Assembly: GCF_042685105.1 (NCBI RefSeq)
Contig: NZ_JBHUMO010000052.1
Location: forward strand, 1 to 64,000
Source of the DNA: Enterococcus_G camelliae
GTDB taxonomy: Bacteria; Bacillota; Bacilli; Lactobacillales; Enterococcaceae
Reading direction: 5' to 3'
DNA: 64,000 nucleotides
Shown: one piece after another, positions 8,276 to 16,605 of the stretch
How positions within the stretch are numbered: the stretch's first letter is position 1
Layout of the letters: each line of letters opens with the position of its first letter
Translations under genes and position numbers: made by a program
The notes under the pieces: model-generated
Databases searched by the model: none
Seen by the model: only the letters and a program-made list of their open reading frames with translations
What the model was told of the DNA's origin: nothing

Positions 8276-9832
8276 ATGAAAGTAACAATTCTTGCAACAA
8301 GTGACATGCATGGGTATATTTTACCTACCAATTTCTCCGAAAAAGGAATGGATTTGCCTTTTGGAACAGCAAAGGTAGCGACTGTCATGCATAAAATGAA
8401 ACAAGAAGCACAAGGGCCAGTGATTCAAATTGAAAATGGGGATTTTATTCAGGGTTCACCACTTAGTTATTACATTCGAAAAAAAAATGAGGTTGGCGTG
8501 GAAGCTTTAACCGCAATTCCTAATCATATGGGTTACGATGTTGGCGTCTTGGGAAATCATGAATTTAATTATGGGATGGAGTATCTAAAAGAGGCCATTG
8601 CAAGCTATCAATATCCAATTTTAGCTGCAAATGTGCTTGATAAAAAGGGTAATCCTGTTCTAGGTAAACCATATGTCATTTTTGAAAAAGAAGGCGTAAA
8701 AATTGCTATCTTGGGGGTTGTAACACAATATATTCCTAATTGGGAACAGCCCGCTACCATTGAAGGCTTGCACTTTCTAAGTTTAGTCGAAACAGCTCAA
8801 AAATATGTACCTATCTTAAAAGAACAAGCGGATATCGTTATCGTCAGTTATCATGGAGGATTTGAACGTCATCTTGAAACAGGGGAGCCAACTGAGTTAT
8901 TGACCGGAGAAAATGAAGGGTATGAATTGTTGAAAACCGTCAAAGGAATCGATGCCTTTGTCACAGGGCATCAGCATCGTGAGATAGCGACCAAGTTATT
9001 TGGGGTCCCTGTCATTCAACCGGGTTACCGCGGTTCCTATATTGGAAAAATTGAATTAACTATTGAGAAAACGCTGAATGGTTATGCAGTGAGGGAAAGC
9101 AATGCTGCCCTTATCCCAACGAAAAATGAGCAGGCTGATCCGGAAATAATTGAACTTGTTCAAACGGTTAGCGATGACGTAGAGGTATGGCTTGATCAGA
9201 CTTTGGGAACGGTACACGGAAATATGCGCATCGAAGATCCAAATCAAGCACGATTAATTGAACACCCATATGTTGAATTTATCAATCGTGTTCAGATGGA
9301 AGCGAGCGGTGCACCAATTTCGGCAACTGCATTGTTTAATAATGAGGGAAAAGGATTTAATTCAACGATTACGATGCGAGATGTCATCACAAATTATATT
9401 TATCCGAATACTTTAGCTGTTCTAAAGCTAACCGGAAAAGAGTTGCGTGCAGCACTTGAAAGAACTGCGGATTTCTTTGTTGTAAGTGAAGGGGAAATTA
9501 AATTTAACCCAATTTATGTGGAGCCCAAACCGCAATACTATAATTATGACATGTATGAGGGAATCGACTACACCATTGATTTTCAAAAACCAAGTGGGCA
9601 ACGAGTTGTTACGTTGAATTACCAAGGAACTTGTCTTGAAGAGGATCAGGAAATTGAATTGGTGACGAATCAATATCGTGCAGTAGGTGGTGGAAATTAT
9701 GATATGTTTGGTCCTGAAAAAATTGTGCGAGAAATTCAAATTGATATGACAGAATTGATTGCTGAATATTTGCGAAACCATCCGGTGATTGAAGCAAAAG
9801 TCAATCATAATTTTCAGACATTGCCAAAATAG
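8276..9832 (+). CDS. 5'-nucleotidase / 2',3'-cyclic phosphodiesterase family metallophosphatase, cytosolic
   Basis: A 518-aa calcineurin-like phosphoesterase with a 5'-nucleotidase C-terminal domain (YfkN/UshA family). Metal motifs: SDMHG (D10, H12), ENGDFIQGS (D56) and GNHEFNYG (93-100), then SYHGG and GHQHRE. The C-terminal substrate domain spans about 310-500. An in-frame GTG exists at 8267, but GAGGTGG at 8264-8270 points to the ATG at 8276. Unlike most family members it has no signal peptide or sortase signal, so it should act inside the cell. Placed directly behind the importer, it is well suited to release phosphate from an imported nucleotide or phosphodiester; this is inference. Confidence 0.88.
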   Translation: MKVTILATSDMHGYILPTNFSEKGMDLPFGTAKVATVMHKMKQEAQGPVIQIENGDFIQGSPLSYYIRKKNEVGVEALTAIPNHMGYDVGVLGNHEFNYGMEYLKEAIASYQYPILAANVLDKKGNPVLGKPYVIFEKEGVKIAILGVVTQYIPNWEQPATIEGLHFLSLVETAQKYVPILKEQADIVIVSYHGGFERHLETGEPTELLTGENEGYELLKTVKGIDAFVTGHQHREIATKLFGVPVIQPGYRGSYIGKIELTIEKTLNGYAVRESNAALIPTKNEQADPEIIELVQTVSDDVEVWLDQTLGTVHGNMRIEDPNQARLIEHPYVEFINRVQMEASGAPISATALFNNEGKGFNSTITMRDVITNYIYPNTLAVLKLTGKELRAALERTADFFVVSEGEIKFNPIYVEPKPQYYNYDMYEGIDYTIDFQKPSGQRVVTLNYQGTCLEEDQEIELVTNQYRAVGGGNYDMFGPEKIVREIQIDMTELIAEYLRNHPVIEAKVNHNFQTLPK

Positions 9833-9868
9833 TGCTGCAAAACTAACTTGTTTGTTTCACGATTGCTT

Positions 9869-9908
9869 GAAGTGATTCCTAAAAAATTGGGAATCGCTTC
9901 TTTTTTTT
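9869..9908 (+). terminator. Intrinsic terminator after the metallophosphatase gene
   Basis: GAAGTGATTCC at 9869-9879 pairs with GGAATCGCTTC at 9890-9900 (one T-G pair), with a 10-nt loop and then eight T. It closes the phosphoester operon. Confidence 0.9.
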
Positions 9909-10103
9909 CAGCATGGACAAACTTTAACGGGTGTTAGGTTCTGGCGGCAAGCACCTAGCAAGTCCTCGTTGCGGATAAGGCTACCAAAACATGCAACGTT
10001 CATTTACTACTTGTCACGCGTACCAACGATAAAGGTTCGTATAGCTTGGAATCTTTGGATAAATCAATGGTTCTCACAGTTGAAACGCTATAGGTATGAA
10101 GGA
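9909..10103. other. Non-coding stretch of unknown origin
   Basis: About 195 bp with no convincing gene. It is richer in G+C than the flanking intergenic DNA. One plus-strand frame stays open for about 70 codons without a start or ribosome site and would be very arginine-rich; the minus strand also has a short open run. It could be a remnant of a lost gene or mobile element, but I recognise none. Confidence 0.3.
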
Positions 10104-10144
10104 GAGAGCAAGAAAAACCAGCTAATGGTTTTTCTCTTGCTCAA
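10104..10144 (-). terminator. Hairpin downstream of the FAD oxidoreductase gene
   Basis: GAGCAAGAAAAACCA pairs with TGGTTTTTCTCTTGCTC around a 5-nt GCTAA loop, with one bulged position. It lies just past the stop of the minus-strand oxidoreductase. The trailing T-run is weak on both strands, so it may be a bidirectional or Rho-independent terminator of modest strength. Confidence 0.6.
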
Positions 10145-10148
10145 TTGA

Positions 10149-11276
10149 CTAGCAATCAGTGGGTCTTTCTCTTTTTGAAAGATAATTTGTCAGCGATTTT
10201 TGGTAACAATCAAAGACTGCTTGTTGATTGGCAAAGTAATTAGCCAATAAGTAACCAATATATGGCCCTGTAGTTAAACCAGAAGAACCCAGCCCGCTTG
10301 CAACGACAAGAGATGAATCATCATAAACAGGACCAAAAAAAGGAGCAAAATCTGAAGTGTACGCGCGTGTACCAACTTGGTAGGTAGTTGGATAATCCAT
10401 AAGAGAAACAGAGGAATCTAAAAAACGAGCAACGCCATCCGTTAGTTGTTTGTACGCTTCAGTGGTTGGGGTGAGATCCCATGCGGCATCATTTTCATGA
10501 GTGGCGCCAACTAAGATTTTTCCATTACTAAACGGAATGACATCGGCTTCTCCTTCCAGCATGGCAACAGGCCAATCACTTGTTGGTTGGAAAGGCGTCT
10601 GAAAACACAAGAGCTGGCCCTTTTGTGGTCGAATATCAACCCTATACCCGAGTGGGGCTAGCAATTTTTTTAAGTGAGGACCAGGTGCTAAAAGTAAGGC
10701 ATCAAAGGTATCCGTTTGTCCTTGCGATTGCACTTCCCACGAATCGGCCTTTTTGTTAATTGTCACGTATTCTTGGACAAAGGGAATGTGCTTGGTTTTG
10801 AGTATGGACTGAACATGATCTAGATAGGAAGAACCGTCCAGTTGGCTCCCTCCCGAAAGATAAAGTGAGGGCATTTCCTTTAAAAGAGGGAGCTTTTTCT
10901 TGGTAGCTGAACCATTGAGAAGCTCTATTTCACCCATATCAGGCGCTTCTTTTATACGCTCATTTGCTAAATTTAGTAGATCAGGTAAGGTTTCCTCTGG
11001 TCGAACGAAGAGGGCCCCTGAATGATTGAAAATCGTTTTGGGTAATGCTAGATCAACAGCTAATTTTTGGTAAAAATGAGCACCATCTTTCGCAAGTTGA
11101 TACCATTTTTTGTTTCTTCTTTTTGAAAGCCAGGGAGCAATGATTCCCGCACTAGCTCGAGTGGCCTGACCTTGAGGAAAGTCAAAGACGGTTAGTTGGC
11201 AATCGCTTAATTGACTTAGGTAAAAAGCAGCGGTTGAACCAATGATTCCACCACCGATAATCGCAATTTTTTTCAT
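10149..11276 (-). CDS. FAD-dependent oxidoreductase, glycine/D-amino acid oxidase family
   Basis: A 375-aa flavoprotein of the DAO superfamily. The N-terminal Rossmann FAD site is IIGGGIIGSTAAFYL (residues about 5-19), then VFDFPQGQATRASAGIIAPW, the conserved loop that contacts the flavin in glycine and D-amino acid oxidases. GPHLKKLL and the late GTRAYTSDFAPFFGP and GLGSSGLTTGP motifs complete the fold. No signal peptide or membrane segment is visible. It is a single-gene unit with its own promoter, divergent from the glycosyltransferase. The substrate, probably an amine or D-amino acid, cannot be read from the sequence. Confidence 0.88.
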   Translation of the reverse strand: MKKIAIIGGGIIGSTAAFYLSQLSDCQLTVFDFPQGQATRASAGIIAPWLSKRRNKKWYQLAKDGAHFYQKLAVDLALPKTIFNHSGALFVRPEETLPDLLNLANERIKEAPDMGEIELLNGSATKKKLPLLKEMPSLYLSGGSQLDGSSYLDHVQSILKTKHIPFVQEYVTINKKADSWEVQSQGQTDTFDALLLAPGPHLKKLLAPLGYRVDIRPQKGQLLCFQTPFQPTSDWPVAMLEGEADVIPFSNGKILVGATHENDAAWDLTPTTEAYKQLTDGVARFLDSSVSLMDYPTTYQVGTRAYTSDFAPFFGPVYDDSSLVVASGLGSSGLTTGPYIGYLLANYFANQQAVFDCYQKSLTNYLSKRERPTDC

Positions 11277-11302
11277 AATAGTTACACTCCTTCAACGACT
11301 GA

Positions 11303-11331
11303 ATCATGCCACACTTTTATTTTGATGTCAA
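11303..11331 (-). promoter_or_regulatory. Promoter of the FAD oxidoreductase gene
   Basis: On the minus strand, TTGACA (11326-11331) is followed after 17 bp by CATGAT (11303-11308), about 30 bp before the start codon. Confidence 0.7.
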
Positions 11332-11403
11332 AAATGAGAATGAATGGTATCATTTAAACAGATTGATTGAGTAGGTAAAATGAAACAATAAAGGAGTGTC
11401 TAT

Positions 11404-12348
11404 ATGAAATTATCGATTATTGTCCCGTGCTTTAACGAGCAAGAGTCGTTACCTTTTTTCTTTGCTGAGACGCAAAAACAACTTCAGAAACTACCAGTCA
11501 CACCTGAGTATCTATTTATTAATGATGGTTCGACTGATCAAACATTGAGTGAATTGAAAAAAATGCATCAAAACAATCCTTCTTTTGTGCATTATATTGA
11601 TTTTTCAAGAAACTTTGGAAAAGAAGCTGCGATTTATGCTGGGTTGCAGGCAGCAACCGGTGATCTTGTGACGCTAATGGATGCTGATTTGCAAGATCCG
11701 CCTGAGCTTTTGCCCAAAATGTATCAACTGATTAGTGAAGAAGGATTTGACTGTGTGGGAACTTGTCGCAAAAGTCGTGCAGGTGAACCAGTGATTCGAA
11801 GCTTTTTTGCAAAACAGTTTTATTGGTTAATGAATAAAATTTCTCGGACACCAATGATTAGTGGAGTACGCGATTTTCGCCTAATGAATCGACAAGTCGT
11901 CAATGCTATTTTACAAATGGGAGAATACAATCGTTTTTCCAAAGGCATATTCAGCTGGGTAGGCTTTAAAACAACCTATTTACCTTACGAAAATAAAGAA
12001 AGAGTCGCGGGAAAAACTTCTTGGTCTTTTTGGGGTCTGTTTCGCTATTCGCTGGAAGGAATTATTGATTTTTCAAATGTTCCCTTGCAATTGTCTGCCT
12101 GGGGCGGTATTTTTTCTTGTCTATTAGCTTTGTTAATTATCGTGGTTATCATTATCCGTACGCTCTTGTTTGGTGACCCGACCTCTGGATGGCCTTCATT
12201 GGTATCGATTATTCTGTTTCTCGGTGGAATCCAATTGTTTTTTATTGGAATCTTGGGTCAATATGTGGGGAAAATCTATTTAGAAGTAAAAAAACGTCCG
12301 GTATATCTTATTCGAGAAACGGATTTAAAAGACTTAGGAGAGAAATGA
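11404..12348 (+). CDS. Membrane glycosyltransferase family 2, GtrB/YkoT-like
   Basis: A 314-aa family GT2 enzyme of the polyprenyl-phosphate glycosyltransferase group. Its N-terminal GT-A domain has FINDGSTDQT, the metal and nucleotide motif MDADLQDPPE (D93, D95) and GVRDFRLM. Two hydrophobic helices at about 232-255 and 265-292 anchor it in the membrane. Related proteins transfer a sugar from a nucleotide donor to undecaprenyl phosphate on the cytoplasmic face, for later decoration of teichoic acid or wall polysaccharide. Whether the sugar is glucose, GlcNAc or another cannot be told. AAAGGAG precedes the ATG. No flippase or final transferase gene is adjacent. Confidence 0.88.
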   Translation: MKLSIIVPCFNEQESLPFFFAETQKQLQKLPVTPEYLFINDGSTDQTLSELKKMHQNNPSFVHYIDFSRNFGKEAAIYAGLQAATGDLVTLMDADLQDPPELLPKMYQLISEEGFDCVGTCRKSRAGEPVIRSFFAKQFYWLMNKISRTPMISGVRDFRLMNRQVVNAILQMGEYNRFSKGIFSWVGFKTTYLPYENKERVAGKTSWSFWGLFRYSLEGIIDFSNVPLQLSAWGGIFSCLLALLIIVVIIIRTLLFGDPTSGWPSLVSIILFLGGIQLFFIGILGQYVGKIYLEVKKRPVYLIRETDLKDLGEK

Positions 12349-12353
12349 TACGT

Positions 12354-12391
12354 TGGTTTTTCTTCAAGAAAAAGAACCCTTTTTTCACCCT
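12354..12391 (+). terminator. Probable terminator after the glycosyltransferase gene
   Basis: GGTTTTTCTT pairs with AAGAAAAAGAACC with one bulged G, followed by a T-rich stretch. The stem is A+T-rich and the loop tight, so the strength is uncertain. Confidence 0.55.
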
Positions 12392-12446
12392 TTTTAGATG
12401 CAGAGCGTGAGGACTTGAAAAAAATTATGGCTATCAAAAATGACAA

Positions 12447-12466
12447 CTTTCTATTATAATAGAAAG
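12447..12466. promoter_or_regulatory. Perfect 20-bp palindrome over the zapA promoter -10 region
   Basis: CTTTCTATTATAATAGAAAG is a perfect 20-bp palindrome that contains a consensus TATAAT hexamer. Partial further symmetry (ACAAC on the left, GTTGT on the right with a bulge) extends it to 12443-12473. It lies about 50 bp before zapA. It is either a repressor operator over the -10 element or a chance property of the AT-rich promoter. Confidence 0.5.
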
Positions 12467-12519
12467 CAGTTGTAGCGAGAACAAGGGTATCTCGATGCTT
12501 TTAGGAGGAGAAACAGTAC

Positions 12520-12960
12520 ATGGCAGTGCAAAAAAAAAGATACAAAGCAGTGATTGATCATCAAACCTATACAATAATTGGGACGCAAAGTACCCAACAT
12601 ATGGATATGGTCACACAATTGGTAAACGATCAATTACAAGAATTATATGCGCTTGCCCCTCAAATGGAGAAGGAACAAGCCGCCATCCTGATGGCTATCA
12701 ATGCTATTTCAGACCAATTAATTAAACAAGAAGAAATTTTACAAATGGAGCAAAAATTAGCAGATTTAAAAGGCATTGCGATACGAGCAACTGAGCTGGA
12801 AAACAAACTGAAGAGAATCGAAGCTATTGAGAAAGAAGCAAAAGCAGTTTTAGAAAAAAATGGACAAAAAGATGTCACAATCCACAATCATTTGGAAGCT
12901 CAGCATATTTTAAATGAAGAACGAAAACGAACAATTAAAGAAAAAACGGCGCATACATAA
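12520..12960 (+). CDS. zapA: Cell division protein ZapA
   Basis: A 146-aa protein that binds and bundles FtsZ filaments at midcell. The N-terminal ZapA domain is clear (KKRYKAVIDHQTYTIIGTQSTQHM), followed by a long coiled coil from about residue 55 rich in glutamate and lysine. This protein is longer than B. subtilis ZapA (about 85 aa), because the C-terminal coiled coil is extended to residue 146. TTAGGAGGAG precedes the ATG. It leads the conserved zapA-cvpA-mutS2 cluster. Confidence 0.9.
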   Translation: MAVQKKRYKAVIDHQTYTIIGTQSTQHMDMVTQLVNDQLQELYALAPQMEKEQAAILMAINAISDQLIKQEEILQMEQKLADLKGIAIRATELENKLKRIEAIEKEAKAVLEKNGQKDVTIHNHLEAQHILNEERKRTIKEKTAHT

Positions 12961-12976
12961 AAGAGAGGGAAGTTGA

Positions 12977-13525
12977 ATGATTGGCATTTTGTTACTGATA
13001 ATTTTTTTACTTGCTTTTTATAATGGGGCAAGAAGAGGGACTGCATTACAAGGCATTCATCTCATTGGTTTCATCGTAACCTTACTTTTTGCTAAAAATA
13101 TGTATTCAGAAATTGGCAAGAAAATTGAATTGTATGTTCCTTACATGTCTGTAACTGAAAATACAAAAATGGTTTTTTTCACGCAGCAGCAATCGTTTGA
13201 CCTAGATCATTCTTTCTATGCAGCTTTTGCCTATATTAGTATCGTGATTGTTGGTTGGCTACTCGTGAAATTCATTGCGATTTTTTTTACCGGTTTGCGT
13301 TATATGAAGGCTTTTGGCAAATATGATTGGGTTGTCAGTGGATTGATTAATGTCATGATGATTTATTTATTGGTATTTTTCGTCTTATTTTTGCTAGCGT
13401 TGGTACCGATTGATGCCCTTCAAAATTTCTTTAGCCCAGGGACTCTTGGTTATCATATATTTAAGAATTCGCCGATTCTTTCAAATTATTATTATCAGCT
13501 TTGGATAACGAATATTATAGGGTAA
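12977..13525 (+). CDS. CvpA family membrane protein
   Basis: A 182-aa membrane protein of the CvpA/colicin V production family with about four transmembrane helices (about 1-17, 24-40, 75-100 and 113-137). It sits 16 bp after zapA, as in many Firmicutes (B. subtilis yshB). The molecular function in Gram-positive bacteria is not known. The cvpA to mutS2 gap of 158 bp contains no convincing gene; in B. subtilis polX lies here and is absent in this window. Confidence 0.85.
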   Translation: MIGILLLIIFLLAFYNGARRGTALQGIHLIGFIVTLLFAKNMYSEIGKKIELYVPYMSVTENTKMVFFTQQQSFDLDHSFYAAFAYISIVIVGWLLVKFIAIFFTGLRYMKAFGKYDWVVSGLINVMMIYLLVFFVLFLLALVPIDALQNFFSPGTLGYHIFKNSPILSNYYYQLWITNIIG

Positions 13526-13683
13526 CAGTATGTATCAGAAAAAATGTCGAAGACTGCTTCCGAATAGTTGCTTGATTATATCAATCCAATCTCGTAGTTG
13601 GAGAAAAAATCGAGTGCTATTCGGTTCTTTCTTGTCTGATAACGATCCTCAAATTAAAACAAAAAAGATTGTAGGTGAAAAAA

Positions 13684-16047
13684 ATGAATGCAAGAATTTT
13701 GCAAACACTTGAATTTCAACAAGTCAAGAATCAATTAAAACCATTTTTAACAACAGCGCAAGGTCACTTAGCGCTAACTGACCTTGTCCCTTCGAATAAA
13801 AAAGAAAAAGTTCAGCAGCGGCTCCTTGAAACAGAAGATTCGTTACATGTTTTGCGTTTACGGGGCGGAATTCCTGTGCCAAAATTAGAAAATATTGTCC
13901 CCCATTTAAAAAGAATTGAAATTGGTGCAGATCTCAATGGAATTGAAGTTGCCCAAATTGCTAGAGTGTTAAGTTCCACAAAGGAAGTTCATGATTTTTT
14001 TGAAGAACTCCAAGAAAACGATATCGAATTGTACCGACTATATGATTGGGTAGAACAATTTGTTGTTTTGCCAGAGCTGACTAAAAAAATGAGCGTGTCC
14101 GTTGATGAAGATGGTCGAGTTACAGATGAGGCTTCGCCTGAACTTAAAGCCATTCGCCAAGCGATTCGTCGTATGGAGCAAGCCATAAGGGAGTCATTGG
14201 ATCAGTTGGTTCGTGGAAATAATGCCAAATATTTGAGTGACGCGTTGGTAACCATGAGAAATGATCGCTATGTATTACCTGTCAAACAAGAGTATCGTAG
14301 TATTTTTGGTGGTGTTGTTCATGATCAAAGCGCATCTGGTCAAACGCTTTTTATTGAACCCAAACAAATTGTTGAATTAAATAATCGCCTAAGACAGCAG
14401 CAAATTGCCGAAAAGAATGAAATTAGCCGCATTCTTTCGGAATTATCCGCGTTGCTCGTTCCTCATCGTCGTGAAATTCTACATAATTCCTATATTCTTG
14501 GCCAATTTGATGTGATGAATGCCAAGGCCCGTTATGGAAAAATGATGCACGCTGTTGTCCCTGGAATCAGTGAGGAAAATAATGTGCAACTTCTGAAGGC
14601 ACGACATCCATTAATCGATTCTTCAGTGGTAGTTGCTAACGACATTTTTATTGGCGAAAGTTATCAAGCCATCGTCATTACTGGACCAAATACAGGAGGA
14701 AAGACAATTACGCTTAAAACGCTAGGCTTGCTTCAATTAATGGCTCAAACCGGCTTTCCTATTCCAGTAGAAGAAGAAAGCCAAATTGGCATATTTAATG
14801 AGATTTTCGCTGATATTGGCGATGAACAATCGATTGAACAGAATCTGTCGACGTTCTCTTCACATATGACCAATATTGTTTCAATTTTAGAGAAGATTGA
14901 TGAAAAAAGCTTAGTATTATTTGATGAATTAGGCGCTGGAACTGATCCGCAAGAGGGGGCAGCATTAGCAATTGCTATCTTGGATGCAGTAGGGTCAAAA
15001 TCGGCGTATGTAATGGCTACGACGCATTATCCTGAGTTAAAACTATATGGATACAATCGGGCCAATACAATCAATGCATCCATGGAATTTGATGTTGATA
15101 CATTGAGTCCAACCTATCGCCTTCTAATAGGTGTACCAGGGCGAAGCAATGCGTTTGAAATAGCCAAACGATTAGGCTTAAGTCAGGATATTATTGAAGA
15201 AGCAAAACAAATAATGAGTGGTGAAAGTCAGGATCTAAATGAGATGATTGCTGATTTAGAAAATCAACGGAAAATGACTGAAACTGAATTTCTGGAACTA
15301 CGCCAACAATTAAACGAATCAGATAAGTTACAAAAGGAATTGACAAAAGCCACCGATTTGTTTTACCAAGAGCGCGAAGCAGAGATGGCCAAGGCCCGAA
15401 AAAAAGCCAATGAGCTTGTTGCGCATGCACAAGAGGAATCAGAGCGTATTATTAAAGAATTGCGACAAATGCAATTGGAAGGTAGCGCAAAACCGATTAA
15501 AGAGCACCAACTGATTGCTGCAAGGACAGCCATGGCAGATCTTCATCAAGAAGATTTACTGAAAAAAAATAAAGTTTTACGAAAAGCCAAGACGGCAAAA
15601 GCCTTAAAACCTGGCGATGAGGTTAAAGTAACATCTTATGGTCAAAGAGGGGAACTACTGAAAAAAGTAGGTAATCAGCAATGGCAAGTTCAAATGGGAA
15701 TTTTAAAAATGACTATCGATGAATCCGATATTGAACCAATTGCTACTGCGAAAGAGGCAACGAAGCGAATTGTCCATACTGTCCGTTCGCAAGATGCCAC
15801 CCATGTTTCTCCACAACTTGATTTGCGAGGCAAACGCTATGAAGAGGCGCTTGCCGAAGTGGATCAATACCTAGATGCCGCGATTCTCGCCAATTATCCA
15901 CAAGTGACTATTGTTCATGGAAAGGGAACAGGTGCTTTGCGCCAAGGCATCATCAATTATTTAAAAAATCATCGAAGTGTCAAACACTTTGAATTTGCAC
16001 CAGCTAACCAAGGTGGCAATGGTGCGACAATCGTTCAATTTAAATAA
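13684..16047 (+). CDS. mutS2: Endonuclease MutS2
   Basis: A 787-aa MutS2 ATPase, the usual length. The N-terminal clamp and lever regions lead to the ATPase with Walker A TGPNTGGKT, Walker B LVLFDELGAGTDP and the ATTHYPELK signature. A coiled coil with KOW-like segment follows, then the C-terminal Smr nuclease domain (LDLRGKRYEEAL, VHGKGTGALRQGI). Unlike MutS it lacks the mismatch recognition domain. Family members suppress homologous recombination and act on stalled, collided ribosomes. An in-frame GTG at 13675 exists, but the TAGGTG site favours the ATG at 13684. Confidence 0.95.
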   Translation: MNARILQTLEFQQVKNQLKPFLTTAQGHLALTDLVPSNKKEKVQQRLLETEDSLHVLRLRGGIPVPKLENIVPHLKRIEIGADLNGIEVAQIARVLSSTKEVHDFFEELQENDIELYRLYDWVEQFVVLPELTKKMSVSVDEDGRVTDEASPELKAIRQAIRRMEQAIRESLDQLVRGNNAKYLSDALVTMRNDRYVLPVKQEYRSIFGGVVHDQSASGQTLFIEPKQIVELNNRLRQQQIAEKNEISRILSELSALLVPHRREILHNSYILGQFDVMNAKARYGKMMHAVVPGISEENNVQLLKARHPLIDSSVVVANDIFIGESYQAIVITGPNTGGKTITLKTLGLLQLMAQTGFPIPVEEESQIGIFNEIFADIGDEQSIEQNLSTFSSHMTNIVSILEKIDEKSLVLFDELGAGTDPQEGAALAIAILDAVGSKSAYVMATTHYPELKLYGYNRANTINASMEFDVDTLSPTYRLLIGVPGRSNAFEIAKRLGLSQDIIEEAKQIMSGESQDLNEMIADLENQRKMTETEFLELRQQLNESDKLQKELTKATDLFYQEREAEMAKARKKANELVAHAQEESERIIKELRQMQLEGSAKPIKEHQLIAARTAMADLHQEDLLKKNKVLRKAKTAKALKPGDEVKVTSYGQRGELLKKVGNQQWQVQMGILKMTIDESDIEPIATAKEATKRIVHTVRSQDATHVSPQLDLRGKRYEEALAEVDQYLDAAILANYPQVTIVHGKGTGALRQGIINYLKNHRSVKHFEFAPANQGGNGATIVQFK

Positions 16048-16092
16048 TTCTTACAAATGATAAGCAAATGGTTTTTGCTTCCGTTCTGATGA

Positions 16093-16101
16093 TGGTATAC
16101 T
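16093..16101 (+). promoter_or_regulatory. Extended -10 promoter of trxA
   Basis: TGG TATACT is an extended -10 element 30 bp before the trxA start, with a weak -35 (TTTGCT) 16 bp upstream. It lies between mutS2 and trxA. Confidence 0.6.
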
Positions 16102-16130
16102 ACGTGTAGAAAGTAATGGAGGAATTGAAT

Positions 16131-16445
16131 ATGCCAAAAAATATAACTGATGCAACATTTAATGAAGAAACAGATAAGGGATTAGTCTTAATTGATTTTT
16201 GGGCGACTTGGTGTGGTCCATGTCGGATGCAAGCTCCAATCTTGGAACAATTAGCAAATGAATTTGATGAAGATGAATTGAAAATTGTAAAAATGGATGT
16301 TGATGAAAACCCACAAACACCTGCATCGTTTGGAATCATGAGTATTCCAACACTAGTGCTAAAAAAAGATGGTCAATTGGTTGATAAAGTCATTGGTGTT
16401 CATACCAAAGAACAATTAACAGAATTGGTAAAAAATCATCAATAA
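16131..16445 (+). CDS. trxA: Thioredoxin
   Basis: A 104-aa thioredoxin with the active site WCGPC (C28, C31), the buried aspartate in IDFWATW, and the cis-proline loop SIPTLVL. It reduces disulfides in ribonucleotide reductase and other cytosolic proteins, using thioredoxin reductase. An upstream in-frame ATG at 16116 is part of the GGAGG ribosome site region; the ATG at 16131 gives the normal length. It has its own promoter and terminator. Confidence 0.96.
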   Translation: MPKNITDATFNEETDKGLVLIDFWATWCGPCRMQAPILEQLANEFDEDELKIVKMDVDENPQTPASFGIMSIPTLVLKKDGQLVDKVIGVHTKEQLTELVKNHQ

Positions 16446-16462
16446 TTTTATTCGAATTGAAG

Positions 16463-16498
16463 CCTGACTAGGTGGTAACGCCTAGTCGGTTTTTTTTG
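16463..16498 (+). terminator. Intrinsic terminator after trxA
   Basis: GACTAGG (16466-16472) pairs with CCTAGTC (16481-16487) around an 8-nt loop; eight T follow. Confidence 0.92.
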
Positions 16499-16605
16499 TC
16501 CCTTTTCAATGGAAATGGTATGCAAAAAATTCAAAAAAATAGGGCTTCTAGCAATCCGTTTATGTTCTGATACTAGATTGTTTGTGAAACTAAGGGGAGA
16601 GAAAA

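Noticed and set aside
12346..12411. 21-codon frame after the glycosyltransferase
   Set aside because: It coincides with the terminator hairpin and has no independent ribosome site.
13530..13712. 60-codon open frame between cvpA and mutS2
   Set aside because: No similarity recognised, atypical codons, and it runs into the mutS2 start; only weak AGGGT before the ATG.
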